A stretch of DNA of 64,000 nt, taken from assembly GCF_038039215.1 (NCBI RefSeq), contig NZ_JBBPCL010000001.1, positions 3,534,001 to 3,598,000 of the forward strand. The letters run 5' to 3'. Below are positions 1 to 8,138 of this stretch, one piece after another. This stretch comes from Pseudonocardia sp. T1-2H. GTDB lineage: Bacteria; Actinomycetota; Actinomycetes; Mycobacteriales; Pseudonocardiaceae. Every line of letters starts with the position of its first letter. Position 1 is the first letter of the stretch. The notes under the pieces are model-generated. The model worked only from the letters and a program-made list of their open reading frames with translations, ran no database searches and had not been told where the DNA came from. The translations under genes were made by a program, and so were the position numbers.

Positions 1-968
1 ACCTCGGACGCGACGACGGCCCGACCGCACGCCATCGCCTCCAGCGGCACCATGCCGAACGGCTCGTACCAGGGTGCGCACACGACGGCGTCCGCGGAGC
101 GGAGCAGCGCGGGCACGTCCGCCCGCGCCACCGCACCGAGGAACCGCACCCGGGAGGCGACGCCGGCCCGCTCGGCGACCTCGTGCAGCCGCCGCAGGTC
201 CGGGTCCGCGGCCGGATCCTGCCCGGCGGGCGGGCCGCCCGCGACGAGCAGCTCGGCCTCGGGCACCCGGGCGAGCGCCTCGATCACCTCGTCGACCCCC
301 TTGCGGCGCACCAGCCGGCCGATCGTGACCAGCCGGGGCCGCTGCGTCCGGGGCAGGGCAGGGCCCTGCGGGGTGAACAGGTCGAGGTCGACGCCACAGG
401 GCACCACGGAGATCCGCTGCCGCGGGGTGCCCATCCGGGTCAGCTCCAGCAGCTCGTCCTCGCAGGTCGCGATGACCCGGTCCGCGCGGCGGGCGACGAC
501 CTGCTCGGCGGTGATGCGGCCCTGCGGGCTGGTGTCGTCCCCGCCCTGGTGCCGCTGCTTGACGAGGCCGAGGGCGTGGAACGTCTGGACGAGCGGGACG
601 TCCGGGGCCCGGACGGCGGCCGTCGCGGCCAGGCCGGACATCCAGAAGTGCGCGTGCACGATGTCCGGCGGCTCGGCCGCCCAGAGCCGCGCCAGCTCGT
701 CGGCCAGCGCGGGGACGTGCGCGACGAGCTCGTCCTTCGGGATGGCCGTCGGCGGGCCCGCGGTGACGTGCCGGACAGTGACACCCGGGCACAGCGGGAC
801 GGTCTCGGGCAGGTCGGCGGAGTCCCGGCGGGTCAGCACGGTCACCTCGTGACCGTCCGCGGCGAGGGCCCGGCTGAGCTCGCGCACGTGGACGTTCTGG
901 CCGCCCGAGTCGGGCCCTCCGGGAGCGGCGAGCGGGCTCGCGTGTTCGGACACCATGGCGATGCGCAC
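1..968 (-). CDS. GT4-family glycosyltransferase (C-terminus beyond window)
   Basis: Retaining GT-B glycosyltransferase predicted to move a sugar from a nucleotide donor to a glycan or lipid acceptor in the cytoplasm. The 322 visible residues open with [14 protein letters not shown] and the loop [13 protein letters not shown], as in the MshA branch. The donor domain begins at [15 protein letters not shown], and [14 protein letters not shown] (the E-x7-E motif) lies next to the window edge, so most of the protein is present. GTG at 968 was preferred to ATG at 956 because it restores the first beta strand. Six bases separate it from the upstream gene, so it is the last visible gene of the operon that starts at 3678. 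MshA itself is possible, but the neighbours favour a cluster-specific transferase. Confidence 0.85.
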   Translation of the reverse strand, partial: MRIAMVSEHASPLAAPGGPDSGGQNVHVRELSRALAADGHEVTVLTRRDSADLPETVPLCPGVTVRHVTAGPPTAIPKDELVAHVPALADELARLWAAEPPDIVHAHFWMSGLAATAAVRAPDVPLVQTFHALGLVKQRHQGGDDTSPQGRITAEQVVARRADRVIATCEDELLELTRMGTPRQRISVVPCGVDLDLFTPQGPALPRTQRPRLVTIGRLVRRKGVDEVIEALARVPEAELLVAGGPPAGQDPAADPDLRRLHEVAERAGVASRVRFLGAVARADVPALLRSADAVVCAPWYEPFGMVPLEAMACGRAVVASE

Positions 969-974
969 GATCGA

Positions 975-2078
975 TCAACTCCCTGCGGTCGTGATGGTCC
1001 CTGCGAGAGGGATGATCGGGGCCGGCCGCGGGGTCACGGCCGGTCCCGGGTCGGTGGCGGGCGGGCCGGCGCGCGCCGGCCCGCCGCGCGCGGAGCGGGC
1101 CGCCCGGGCCAGGACGTCCTCCCAGTCGCCGAGGAACCGGCCGAGCCCGAAGCGGGCCAGGGCGGCGGCGCGCGCCGCCCCTCCGGCGGCGGCCGCGGCG
1201 GCGGGATCCGTGGTGAACCTGCGCAGGCCCGCCCGCAGCCGGGCCAGGTCGGTGGAGCGCACTCCGGCCTCCGGCGGCACGGCCTCGAGCGCCTCGGTCG
1301 TGCCGAGCACGACGACGGGCATCCCGAGCATCATCGCCTCGATCAGCGAGAGGCCGAGCGAGGTCCAGCGCGCGGTGTGCAGGTAGACGCGGTGCCGGGC
1401 GAGCTCGTCGTGCATCCGGCGCTGGGGCAGGTCCCCGCCGCTGCGCACCCGGGCGGCGGTCCCCGGGTCCACCCCGAGGCCGGTCCGCAGGTACTCGCCG
1501 AGGCCGTCCGTACCGATCCCGTAGACGTCGATCGGGGCCGCGGCGGCGAGGCCCGGCAGCAGGTCGGTGCCGGTGACGCGGCCCCGCCGGACCGGCTCGT
1601 TGATCACTACGGCCGCGGCCGCGAGCTCCCCGACGGGGCGCTGCCCGGGGTCGATCACCCCGTGTTCGACGACGGTCGTCGCGGTCGAGCCGGCGTCCCA
1701 CATGAGCGCGTTGAAGTGGGTGACGTGCACGAGCAGGACGTCGTCCCGGTCGGCCGTCGGATGCCGGCTGGTCGCGGCGTGCTCGCGGGGGGTGTTGTGC
1801 TCCAGGTAGATCGCGGGCACGTCGCGGCCCGGGACCCGGCCGAGCCAGCGCTCGGCGAGCTCGAACTCCTCGGGCCGCTGCAGGACGACGACGTCCACGT
1901 CGGCCGGGCGCAGCTCCTCCGGCGAGACCTCGACCGCGTTCGCCGGCCAGTCCCACGCGGCGGGCCGTCCGCCGCCCCACGGGCCGCGCTCGGGCAGCGT
2001 GGGCAGCAGGTAGCGGTGCGGGCCCTGGACGAACGCGGTCGTCCACGAGCCGTGCACGTGCCAGATCAGGATGTTCAT
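975..2078 (-). CDS. Glycosyltransferase, GT4-like
   Basis: 367-residue predicted cytoplasmic glycosyltransferase. It starts MNILIWHVHGSW and carries LEHNTPREH in the acceptor domain. The donor-domain motif LSLIEAMMLGMPVVVLG fits the E-x7-E region of GT4 enzymes. The C-terminus is an Ala/Pro-rich tail. The ATG at 2078 overlaps the stop of the upstream GT9 gene (ATGA) and has a strong ribosome site, AGGAGG, eight bases before it, so translation is coupled within the operon. The substrate cannot be read from sequence. The GT9 and GmhB neighbours suggest it adds a sugar to a heptose-containing glycan (inference). Confidence 0.8.
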   Translation of the reverse strand: MNILIWHVHGSWTTAFVQGPHRYLLPTLPERGPWGGGRPAAWDWPANAVEVSPEELRPADVDVVVLQRPEEFELAERWLGRVPGRDVPAIYLEHNTPREHAATSRHPTADRDDVLLVHVTHFNALMWDAGSTATTVVEHGVIDPGQRPVGELAAAAVVINEPVRRGRVTGTDLLPGLAAAAPIDVYGIGTDGLGEYLRTGLGVDPGTAARVRSGGDLPQRRMHDELARHRVYLHTARWTSLGLSLIEAMMLGMPVVVLGTTEALEAVPPEAGVRSTDLARLRAGLRRFTTDPAAAAAAGGAARAAALARFGLGRFLGDWEDVLARAARSARGGPARAGPPATDPGPAVTPRPAPIIPLAGTITTAGS

Positions 2079-3115
2079 GCGGGCACCTCCTGTGCGCGGA
2101 GCACATCGGTGATCAGCAGCTCGACGGCCTCGACGGCCGCGGCGGGATCGACGCCCGCCAGACAGGGATGGCCGGGGACCGGGCACTCCCGGGCCCGGGA
2201 GTCCCGGCAGGGGGCGTGCTGCTCGCCCAGCAGCACGTGCGACACGGCGTAGGGGCGCCAGCGCACCGCCGGGACGACCGGGGCGAACAGGGAGACGACC
2301 GGGGTGCCGACCGCCGCGGCGAGGTGCGCCGCGGCCGTGTTCCCGACGACGACCGCCGACGCGCGGGAGAGGACGCCGCCCAGCTCGGCGAGCGAGGTCC
2401 GGCCGCCGAGATCGGTGCCGTGGCGGCCCGCGACCTTCGCCGTCAACGCCCGCTCGTCCGGGCCGCCGGTCACGACGACCCGGTGCCCGGCCGCGGCGAG
2501 CAGCTCGACGGCGCGGGCGCAGTGCCCGGCGGGCCAGCGCCGCGCGCCCACCGCGGCGCCCGGGTGCACGACGACGTACGGCGCCGCGGGGAGCAGGTGC
2601 GAGACGTCGGGTGACGGCAGGACGGCCGGCCGCCCGTCGTCCCCGGCGGGCGCGGGGAACCCCGCCGCGGCCGCGATCGCCCGCATCCGCTCGGGCTCGG
2701 GCTGGTCCTCGTCGAGGGTCTCGCCGGGCCGCAGCCGGACGTCGAGCAACGCGCCGGCGTGGTCGACCGAGGCGCCGCTGATCCGCGGCACCCCCGCCAG
2801 GCGCAGCAGCAACGCCAGGGGCAGCGGCGACTGGTGGAAGGACGTCAGGATCACGGCCTCGTCGAAGCCCCGGGCGGCGAGGTCGGCGACCAGGCCGGCG
2901 GTCTCCGCGGCGTCCACCGGCGGCGGGTCGGCGATCACCCAGGGGCACGCCCAGCGGAGGACCTCGCCCACCCCGGGCAGCAGCCGGCCCGCGGGGGCAC
3001 CCGCCGGGCCGCACAGGAGCGTGACGTCCGCCCGGGCGGCGACGGCCCGGACCGCGGGCCCGGCGAGCAGCACGTCACCGGCGCCGTCGAGGCGCACGAC
3101 CAGGGCGCGCGTCAT
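2075..3115 (-). CDS. Heptosyltransferase-type glycosyltransferase (GT9)
   Basis: 346 residues of the GT9 family, which transfers heptose from ADP-heptose in Gram-negative LPS synthesis. N-terminal MTRALVVRLDGAGDVLLAGP is the classic GT9 opening. The donor domain shows VVVHPGAAVGARRWP and later GNTAAAHLAAAVGTPVVSLF, which binds the nucleotide. A Cys-rich C-terminal patch (CRDSRARECPVPGHPC) is seen in many actinobacterial homologues. The start at 3115 forms an ATGA overlap with gmhB, giving a coupled phosphatase-transferase pair. In a Gram-positive host the acceptor is not lipid A; a cell-wall or secondary glycan is likely (inference). Confidence 0.9.
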   Translation of the reverse strand: MTRALVVRLDGAGDVLLAGPAVRAVAARADVTLLCGPAGAPAGRLLPGVGEVLRWACPWVIADPPPVDAAETAGLVADLAARGFDEAVILTSFHQSPLPLALLLRLAGVPRISGASVDHAGALLDVRLRPGETLDEDQPEPERMRAIAAAAGFPAPAGDDGRPAVLPSPDVSHLLPAAPYVVVHPGAAVGARRWPAGHCARAVELLAAAGHRVVVTGGPDERALTAKVAGRHGTDLGGRTSLAELGGVLSRASAVVVGNTAAAHLAAAVGTPVVSLFAPVVPAVRWRPYAVSHVLLGEQHAPCRDSRARECPVPGHPCLAGVDPAAAVEAVELLITDVLRAQEVPA

Positions 3116-3678
3116 GCCGCGCGTCCCGGGCCGGTCCCCCGCAGTTCCGCGCCGAGGAGGAAACGCACCGCCCCGACCAGGTCCCGTCGCACGACGGGCG
3201 CCGCCCGGATCTCCTCGGCCCGGGTCACGGCCGTCGGGACCAGCACGGACGCCGCGCCGGCGGCCGCCGCCGCCTCGACGTCCGAGCCGATGTCCCCGAC
3301 GAACGCGAGCCGCTCGGGGGCGATCCCCAGCTCGGCGGCGGCGTCCAGCAGCATCCCGGGGGCGGGCTTGCGGCAGGCGCAGCCCTCCTCGGGGGCGTGC
3401 GGGCAGACCCGCCACACCCGGAACGGGCCGAGCAGCCGGTCGACCTCGCGGTTGACCGCCGCGGCCGCCTCGGACGTGATGAGGCCGCGGCCGATACCGG
3501 ACTGGTTGGTGACGACACCGGTGGGTACGCCCGCGTCGCGCAGGAGGGCGAGGGCGGCCCGGGCAGCGGGCACGGGGCGGACCAGCCGGGGGTCCGCGCA
3601 GTACGGGACGTCGACGACGAGGGTGCCGTCCCGATCGAACAGCACGGCCTCCGGGACGTGCCGAGCGGTGGTTCGCAT
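3112..3678 (-). CDS. gmhB: D-glycero-D-manno-heptose 1,7-bisphosphate 7-phosphatase
   Basis: 188-residue HAD-superfamily phosphatase of the GmhB/histidinol-phosphatase group. It removes the C7 phosphate of heptose 1,7-bisphosphate during ADP- or GDP-heptose synthesis. Motif I is VLFDRDGTLVVD near residue 13 (both catalytic Asp present), motif II is VVTNQSGIGRG, and the zinc loop is CPHAPEEGCACRKP. Motif IV is FVGDIGSDVEAA. Length is normal for GmhB. It is the first gene of the tightly overlapping operon running to base 1. A 91-base leader with a 19-bp-period direct repeat precedes it. Confidence 0.93.
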   Translation of the reverse strand: MRTTARHVPEAVLFDRDGTLVVDVPYCADPRLVRPVPAARAALALLRDAGVPTGVVTNQSGIGRGLITSEAAAAVNREVDRLLGPFRVWRVCPHAPEEGCACRKPAPGMLLDAAAELGIAPERLAFVGDIGSDVEAAAAAGAASVLVPTAVTRAEEIRAAPVVRRDLVGAVRFLLGAELRGTGPGRAA

Positions 3679-3725
3679 GCCGGAAAAGTGGCCACCGAGG
3701 ATCGAGCTAAACGCTCTTGCCCTAA

Positions 3726-3757
3726 CTGCTACTCTCCGCCACCACTACTACTCTCCG
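3726..3757 (-). promoter_or_regulatory. Direct repeat in front of the gmhB operon
   Basis: CTGCTACTCTCCG (3726-3738) and CTACTACTCTCCG (3745-3757) are 12 of 13 identical and offset by 19 bp, about two helical turns. They lie 48-79 bases upstream of the gmhB start, in the only sizeable leader of that operon, so a protein-binding site is plausible. No known operator consensus was recognised. Confidence 0.4.
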
Positions 3758-3769
3758 TATTCGGGCTGG

Positions 3770-4204
3770 TCAGTCCTCCCGCGCGCGACGGGTCGCCCGG
3801 TCGTTGGCCTTACGGATCTCCTCCACCAGCTCGTCCTTCGTCCGCCTCGTGGGCGCCTTCACGTCGAGCCGTTTCGCCACCTCCACCAGGTGTTTCTTGG
3901 ACGCGTTGGCGTCCACACCGGCCGCCGTCGACCCGCCCGGGTCCCCGGAGTCCGGGGTGGAGCGGGCGGCCCGCTCGTCCGACGGGCCGTACTCCTCCTT
4001 GGGCTCCCAGTGGTCGCCGACCTTCTCGTGCGTGTGCTTCAGCGCCGCGTAGGCCGTCTGCTGGGCGCGCCGGCCGCTGCCGTAGCTCTCCTCCGCGGAC
4101 TCCAGGGTCTTCTTGTAGGTCCGGACCGCCTTGTCGTCGGAGCGGGCGACCGTCGAGGGGACGTCGTCGCGCATCTTCTCGGCCTCGTCCTTCTTGCCTG
4201 CCAT
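3770..4204 (-). CDS. ChaB-family protein with C-terminal Rho_N/SAP-like domain
   Basis: 144-residue, strongly charged cytoplasmic protein. Residues about 12-70 (DDVPSTVARSDDKAVRTYKK onward) match the ChaB fold, a small helical domain originally linked to cation-transport regulation. An acidic Pro/Gly linker leads to a C-terminal KKHLVEVAKRLDVKAPTRRT, which resembles the Rho N-terminal/SAP-like nucleic-acid-binding helices also found at the end of Ku in this window. The ribosome site GAAGGAGG precedes ATG 4204. A loose SigB-like match (GCGT, 16 bp, GGGTAC at 4265-4240) overlaps the terminator of the preceding operon, fitting a stress role. The exact function is unknown. Confidence 0.75.
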   Translation of the reverse strand: MAGKKDEAEKMRDDVPSTVARSDDKAVRTYKKTLESAEESYGSGRRAQQTAYAALKHTHEKVGDHWEPKEEYGPSDERAARSTPDSGDPGGSTAAGVDANASKKHLVEVAKRLDVKAPTRRTKDELVEEIRKANDRATRRARED

Positions 4205-4230
4205 CGTCGGCCTCCTTCTCGAGGGTCGGG

Positions 4231-4260
4231 CCTCGCCGGGTACCCGTTCACCCGGCGAGG
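4231..4260 (-). terminator. Stem-loop terminator after the GT9/GT4 operon
   Basis: CCTCGCCGGGT (4231-4241) and ACCCGGCGAGG (4250-4260) form a perfect 11-bp stem with an 8-base loop spanning the stop codon of the GT9 gene at 4248. There is no T-tract, as is common in high-GC actinomycetes. It separates the glycosyltransferase pair from the ChaB gene. Confidence 0.7.
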
Positions 4261-5234
4261 GACGCCCGCAGCACGGAGTCCGGGGAGAGGTCCGCCATGC
4301 ACGCGGGGCCGTCCGCGGCCAGCGGGCACCGGGCCTCCCACCAGCAGACCTGCTCGGTGATGGCCGTGGGACGCCGGTGCGGGCAGCCCGGCAACCCCTG
4401 CAGGTCGACGGCCGCGGGGCCCAGCCCGTAGCGGGCGGCGGCGGTCGGCCCGAACAGCCCGACCGTCCGCGCCCCGACGGCCGCGGCCACCCGGACCGGG
4501 CCGGTGTCCGGCCCGACGACCGTCCCGCCCCGGTCCCCCACCGCGGCGAACAGTGCGGCGAGGCCTCGCAGGCCGGTCGGCGGCAGGGGACGCGCGAGCT
4601 CCTCGGCCCAGGGCCCCGGCGCCGGGTCCCCGGTGACGACGAGCGGGGGCGTGCCGCGGTCCGCCAGCCCCCGGGCGAGCGTCGCCCAGTGCGGCCAGTG
4701 CTTGACCGCCATCCCCGCGCCCGGCACCAGCACCACGGGGCGGCCCGGGCCCGCGTGGTCGGCCAGCATCGCCGCCCCCCGGGCGCGCTCGGCCGGGGTG
4801 AGGTGGATCGACGGCGGCACTTCGACGGCGTCGACGAGGCCCTCGGCGGCGAGGATCCGCAGGTAGCGGTGGCTGACCTGCTCGTCGGGCGGCGGGTTCC
4901 GCCAGAGGTTCGTGACGCTGCGGACGCCGCGGGACCCGATCTCCTCGGGGATGCCGCTGTGCCGGGTGGTGCTCACGACGAGCGCCGGGCGGCGGCGGTC
5001 GAGCTCGGCGGCCACGGCGGCCCGCTCGTCGCCCTTCTCCGCCCGGACCACCTCGGTGACGGCCGGATCGGACTCGACGAGCACGTCGCCGGGAGCGTGG
5101 GTGAGCACCCGCAGCGCGGCGCCGGGGTTCCGCCGGGCCAGAGCGTGGATCACCGGCAGCACCATCACCAGGTCCCCCAGCCCCCCGAGCAGGTCGACGA
5201 CCAGGATGTCCGGATACCGCGTGCCGTCACGCAT
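4248..5234 (-). CDS. Heptosyltransferase-type glycosyltransferase (GT9)
   Basis: 328-residue GT9 enzyme starting MRDGTRYPDILVVDLLGGLG. The GGLGDLVMVLPVIHAL opening, VVLVPGAGMAVKHWPHWA and GTVVGPDTGPVRVAAAVGAR are the expected acceptor- and donor-domain motifs. ATG 5234 was chosen over an upstream in-frame ATG because it overlaps the preceding GT4 gene by only eight bases. Cys residues in the tail (CPHRRP, CWWEARCPLAADGPAC) may bind metal or be structural. With the GT4 gene it forms a two-gene operon ending at the hairpin at 4231-4260. Its acceptor is unknown. Confidence 0.87.
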   Translation of the reverse strand: MRDGTRYPDILVVDLLGGLGDLVMVLPVIHALARRNPGAALRVLTHAPGDVLVESDPAVTEVVRAEKGDERAAVAAELDRRRPALVVSTTRHSGIPEEIGSRGVRSVTNLWRNPPPDEQVSHRYLRILAAEGLVDAVEVPPSIHLTPAERARGAAMLADHAGPGRPVVLVPGAGMAVKHWPHWATLARGLADRGTPPLVVTGDPAPGPWAEELARPLPPTGLRGLAALFAAVGDRGGTVVGPDTGPVRVAAAVGARTVGLFGPTAAARYGLGPAAVDLQGLPGCPHRRPTAITEQVCWWEARCPLAADGPACMADLSPDSVLRASLAG

Positions 5235-6378
5235 GCGCGGGCTCCCCGCGGACACCCAGCACCCGGGCGTAGAGCTCGCGGTGCCGCTCGGCGATCCGGG
5301 GCCAGGTCCGCTCGGCGCCGAGGGCGGCGCCCGCGGCGGCGACCCGCCGCCGCAGGGCCGGGTCGTCGAGCAGCCGGACGAGGGCGTCCCGCAGGACCTC
5401 GGGGTCCCGGACCCGCGGGGCCACGACGACGGTCCGGCCGTCGACCAGCTCCGGATCGGGGGGATCGGCCGGCGTGACGATCGTCGGCAGGCCGTGCGCG
5501 AACGCCGAGAGCAACGCGCCGCTCTTCGTCGTCGCGCCGGCGGCGAAGGGGAACGCGGTGAGGTCGGAGGCGTGCAGGGCCGCGGACACCTCCTCGGCCG
5601 GGAGCTGCCCGGTGATCGAGACGTGGTCCGCGACCCCGCACGTCCGCGTCCACGCGGTGAGCTCGTCGCGGAACGCGCGGGCCTCCCCTTCCGGCAGCGC
5701 GAGCGAGGTGAACCCGCCGAGAACGAGCAGGTGCAGCCGGCGCCGCCCGGCCGCGCGCAGCCCCGCGACCGCCTCGATCAGGTAGCGCAGGCCCTTCACC
5801 GGGTGCACGAACCCGAAGAACGCGATGACCTCGGCGTCCTCCGGGACCCCGAGCCGGCGCCGGACCGCCTCCCGCGGCTGCGTCCGCCCGAGATCCGGCA
5901 CGTTGGGCGCCAGCGGGACGAGCGCCGCCTCGACGCCGAGCCGCTCCCGCAGCGTCGCCGCGTGCCCGGCGTTCGTGGTCACCGCCGCGGCGCCGGCGGG
6001 GGCGAGGCGCCAGGTCTCCCGGTCGAACCGCCCGGTCCGCTCCAGCGCGCGCCACACCGCGTCCGGGACCCGCGGCGGCGCGGCCCACCAGCCGTACTCG
6101 TGCAGCGTCGTCACCACCGGGGCACCCACCAGGTCCGGCAGCAGCCCCGGCCAGGGCGAGAACCCGAACGCCGACGGCGCGAACTGCACGTGCACCACGT
6201 CCGGGCGCAGCTCCCGGATCCGGCGGGCCGCCCGGAGCACGCCGCGCGCGGACCCGTCGACCGGCACCTGCTCGACGCGCGTCCCCTCCCCTGCGAGGGC
6301 GCCGACGAGGTGCCGCGTGTAGTCGGCGACGCCGTCGCGTCCCGGGTCCGCCCCGCCCTGAACCATCGTGATCAGCAC
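5227..6378 (-). CDS. GT4-family glycosyltransferase
   Basis: 383-residue GT4 enzyme. GTG 6378 gives VLITMVQGGADPGRDGVADY, a normal GT4 start; no open frame further upstream adds a recognisable strand. Motifs are VVHVQFAPSAFGFSP and TLHEYGWWA in the acceptor half, then FFGFVHPVKGLRYLIEAV at the donor domain. SGALLSAFAHGLPTIVTP sits where the E-x7-E motif belongs, but the first Glu is replaced (TTKSGALLS), as in several actinobacterial homologues. It is divergent from the GT9 gene at 6450, and a SigB-like GTTT-N14-GGGGAA sequence lies on this strand in the shared 71-base promoter region. Confidence 0.82.
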   Translation of the reverse strand: MLITMVQGGADPGRDGVADYTRHLVGALAGEGTRVEQVPVDGSARGVLRAARRIRELRPDVVHVQFAPSAFGFSPWPGLLPDLVGAPVVTTLHEYGWWAAPPRVPDAVWRALERTGRFDRETWRLAPAGAAAVTTNAGHAATLRERLGVEAALVPLAPNVPDLGRTQPREAVRRRLGVPEDAEVIAFFGFVHPVKGLRYLIEAVAGLRAAGRRRLHLLVLGGFTSLALPEGEARAFRDELTAWTRTCGVADHVSITGQLPAEEVSAALHASDLTAFPFAAGATTKSGALLSAFAHGLPTIVTPADPPDPELVDGRTVVVAPRVRDPEVLRDALVRLLDDPALRRRVAAAGAALGAERTWPRIAERHRELYARVLGVRGEPAHA

Positions 6379-6414
6379 GGAAGGACCGTTCCCCCGCAGT
6401 ACCGGGCGAAACCG

Positions 6415-6439
6415 GTTCGGCCGCGCCGTGCCGGGGTAT
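6415..6439 (+). promoter_or_regulatory. SigB/SigF-like promoter for the divergent GT9 gene
   Basis: GTTC (6415-6418), 15 bases, then GGGTAT (6434-6439). This matches the actinobacterial stress-sigma consensus GTTT-N14-16-GGGTAT at nine of ten positions. The GTG start follows at 6450, so the message would be nearly leaderless. Confidence 0.55.
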
Positions 6440-6449
6440 CGACCGCACC

Positions 6450-7694
6450 GTGACCGATCTGGATCGAGGGACCGACGACCCCTTCGAGCATCCGGCGGCG
6501 CTCGCCGGGCCGCCGATCGGCTGGCCCGGCCTGCGCCGGCTGCTGGTGGTGCGGCCGGACAACCTGGGGGACGTGCTGCTCGCCGGCCCCGCGCTCGCCG
6601 CGCTGCGGGCCGCGGCGCCGGACGCCCGGATTCACCTGCTGGCCTCACCGGGCGGCGCGGCTGCGGCGTCGCTGCTCCCCGAGGTCGACGACGTGGTCGT
6701 CGCGCGGGTGTCGTGGCAGCGGATCGCGCCGGCGCCGGGGCCGCCCGACCCCGGGCTGGCCGACGAGCTGGCCGCACGGCGCTACGACGCCGCCGTCGTG
6801 CTGACCTCGTTCTCCCAGTCCCCCTGGCCCGCCGGCTACGTCTGCCAGCTCGCCGGCATCCCGGTCCGGGCCGGGACGTCGAAGGAGTTCGGCGGGGCCG
6901 CCCTGACCCACTGGGTGCCGGCGCCGCACGATGACCTGCACCAGGTCGACCGCGCGCTCCACGTGCTCGACCGGCTCGGGGTGCCGCCGGGCGAGGCGAC
7001 CCTGCACGCCCACGTCGCGCCCGCGGCCCGCGAGGCCGCCGAGCGGGCGCTGCGGGCCACCGGCGGGGATCCGGGCCGCCCGCACGCCGTGCTCCTGCCG
7101 GGGGCGTCGTGCCCGTCGCGGCGCTACCCGCCGGCGGGCTTCCGGGCCGCGGTCCGGGAGCTGACCGGCGCGGGCCTGCCCGTCGCCGTCTGCGGCTCCG
7201 GCTCGGAGCGGGACCTGGTGCACGAGGTGGCGGACGGGATCCCGGGCGCGGTCGCGCTGGCCGGCGAGCTCGACGTGCCGGGCCTCGCCGCGCTCCTCGG
7301 CGGGGCCGCGGTCGTGGTCGCCAACAACAGCGGCGGGATGCACCTGGCGGACGCGGTGGGCACACCGGTGGTGGTGCTGTTCGCGGGGACCGAGCTGGTC
7401 GAGCAGTACCGGCCGCGGTCCGTCCCGGCCCGGGTCCTCGGGATGCCGACGGCGTGCACGCCCTGCCGCCAGTTCACCTGCCGCTACCAGCACGAGTGCC
7501 TCGACGTCGACCCGGCCGAGATCGCGCGCGCCGCCCTCGACCTCAGGGGGCGGGCCGGCTCCCGGGGACCTGGCGGCGTCCCCGGGAGCGCTGCGTCACG
7601 CCGACCCCGGCTCCGTCATCTTCTTGTGCGCCTTCGCCTTGAGCGAGTCCGGCAGCACGTTGTTCGCGACGCCCTGGGCCTTCGTCCTCAGTGA
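6450..7694 (+). CDS. Heptosyltransferase-type glycosyltransferase (GT9)
   Basis: 414-residue GT9 protein. After a 27-residue lead it shows GLRRLLVVRPDNLGDVLLAG, then VLLPGASCPSRRYPPAGF and VVANNSGGMHLADAVGTPVV. The Cys-rich segment CTPCRQFTCRYQHECLD resembles that of the 2075-3115 enzyme. The domain ends near LDVDPAEIARAALDL; the last 50 or so residues are basic and overlap the 3' end of the opposing SDR remnant, so they may be run-on caused by decay of the original stop. It is transcribed away from the other six glycan genes and has its own stress-type promoter. Confidence 0.83.
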   Translation: MTDLDRGTDDPFEHPAALAGPPIGWPGLRRLLVVRPDNLGDVLLAGPALAALRAAAPDARIHLLASPGGAAAASLLPEVDDVVVARVSWQRIAPAPGPPDPGLADELAARRYDAAVVLTSFSQSPWPAGYVCQLAGIPVRAGTSKEFGGAALTHWVPAPHDDLHQVDRALHVLDRLGVPPGEATLHAHVAPAAREAAERALRATGGDPGRPHAVLLPGASCPSRRYPPAGFRAAVRELTGAGLPVAVCGSGSERDLVHEVADGIPGAVALAGELDVPGLAALLGGAAVVVANNSGGMHLADAVGTPVVVLFAGTELVEQYRPRSVPARVLGMPTACTPCRQFTCRYQHECLDVDPAEIARAALDLRGRAGSRGPGGVPGSAASRRPRLRHLLVRLRLERVRQHVVRDALGLRPQ

Positions 7695-7982
7695 CCCCGC
7701 GACGACCTTCTCGTCGCCGTCGAGCAGGGCCTTCATCCCCTGTTCCGCGACCTGCGCCGGGTCGTCCTTCTCGGACGCCCCGATCTTGGTGTCGTCCATG
7801 TCGGCGCGGACCGACGCGACGTCGACGCCGGAGGCCCGCAGGTCGGCGACCGCGGCGTCGAGCCGGTCGTCCTCGGCCGTGACGACCAGGTCGACGCCAC
7901 GCGCGGCCAGGTTGCGGGCGAGCTCGAGTCCGATCCCGCTGGAGGCCCCGGTGACGAGGGCGAGAGGTGTCGTGTCCGTCAT
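7596..7982 (-). pseudogene. Short-chain dehydrogenase with large in-frame internal deletion
   Basis: 128 residues where the SDR family has about 260. The N-terminal cofactor site is intact (LALVTGASSGIGLELARN) and runs to VASVRAD. It then jumps directly to MDDTKIGASEKDDPAQVAEQ, which belongs near residue 190 of full-length homologues, and continues to a normal C-terminus. The NAG strand and the catalytic Ser-Tyr-x3-Lys are missing, so it cannot be a dehydrogenase. The frame is open throughout. In homologues both sides of the gap contain Arg-Ala-Asp, so deletion between short repeats is likely (inference). A residual NAD(P)-binding role cannot be excluded. Confidence 0.8.
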
Positions 7983-8049
7983 GCCGGGACGCCTACCCAC
8001 CCGATGCGACCTGAGCGCGGTGCTGGGCCGATCGGTTGGTTGCAGCAGA

Positions 8050-8068
8050 AACCGGAACGGATCCGGTT
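8050..8068. promoter_or_regulatory. Inverted repeat over the -35 region of the stress cassette
   Basis: AACCGGA (8050-8056) and TCCGGTT (8062-8068) are a perfect 7-bp inverted repeat with a 5-base spacer. Its right arm runs into the -35 element of the SigB-like promoter, the usual position for an operator. The binding protein is unknown. Confidence 0.4.
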
Positions 8069-8089
8069 GCCCGCCGCGCCCACGGGTAT
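8066..8089 (+). promoter_or_regulatory. SigB/SigF-like promoter of the DUF3618/holin-X cassette
   Basis: GTTG (8066-8069), 14 bases, then a perfect GGGTAT (8084-8089). This is close to the consensus of the stress sigma factor family encoded at 43217-44047. The first start codon, with its AGGAGC ribosome site, lies 50 bases downstream. Confidence 0.6.
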
Positions 8090-8138
8090 GGCCGCGCTGA
8101 GCCGAACGGCTACCGGAAACGACGACAGGAGCAGTTCT

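Noticed and set aside
183..2252. Long plus-strand open frame of about 689 codons across the glycosyltransferase genes
   Set aside because: The translation is low-complexity Arg/Gly/Pro/Val with no domain; it is the antisense shadow of high-GC genes. Many similar long frames (for example 33864-36263 plus, 21619-23784 minus beyond the GT2 part) were rejected likewise.
1..7694. Evidence for a Gram-negative host (LPS heptosyltransferases)
   Set aside because: All neighbouring families are actinobacterial and no lipid A or Lpt genes are present; GT9/GmhB also occur in actinomycetes.
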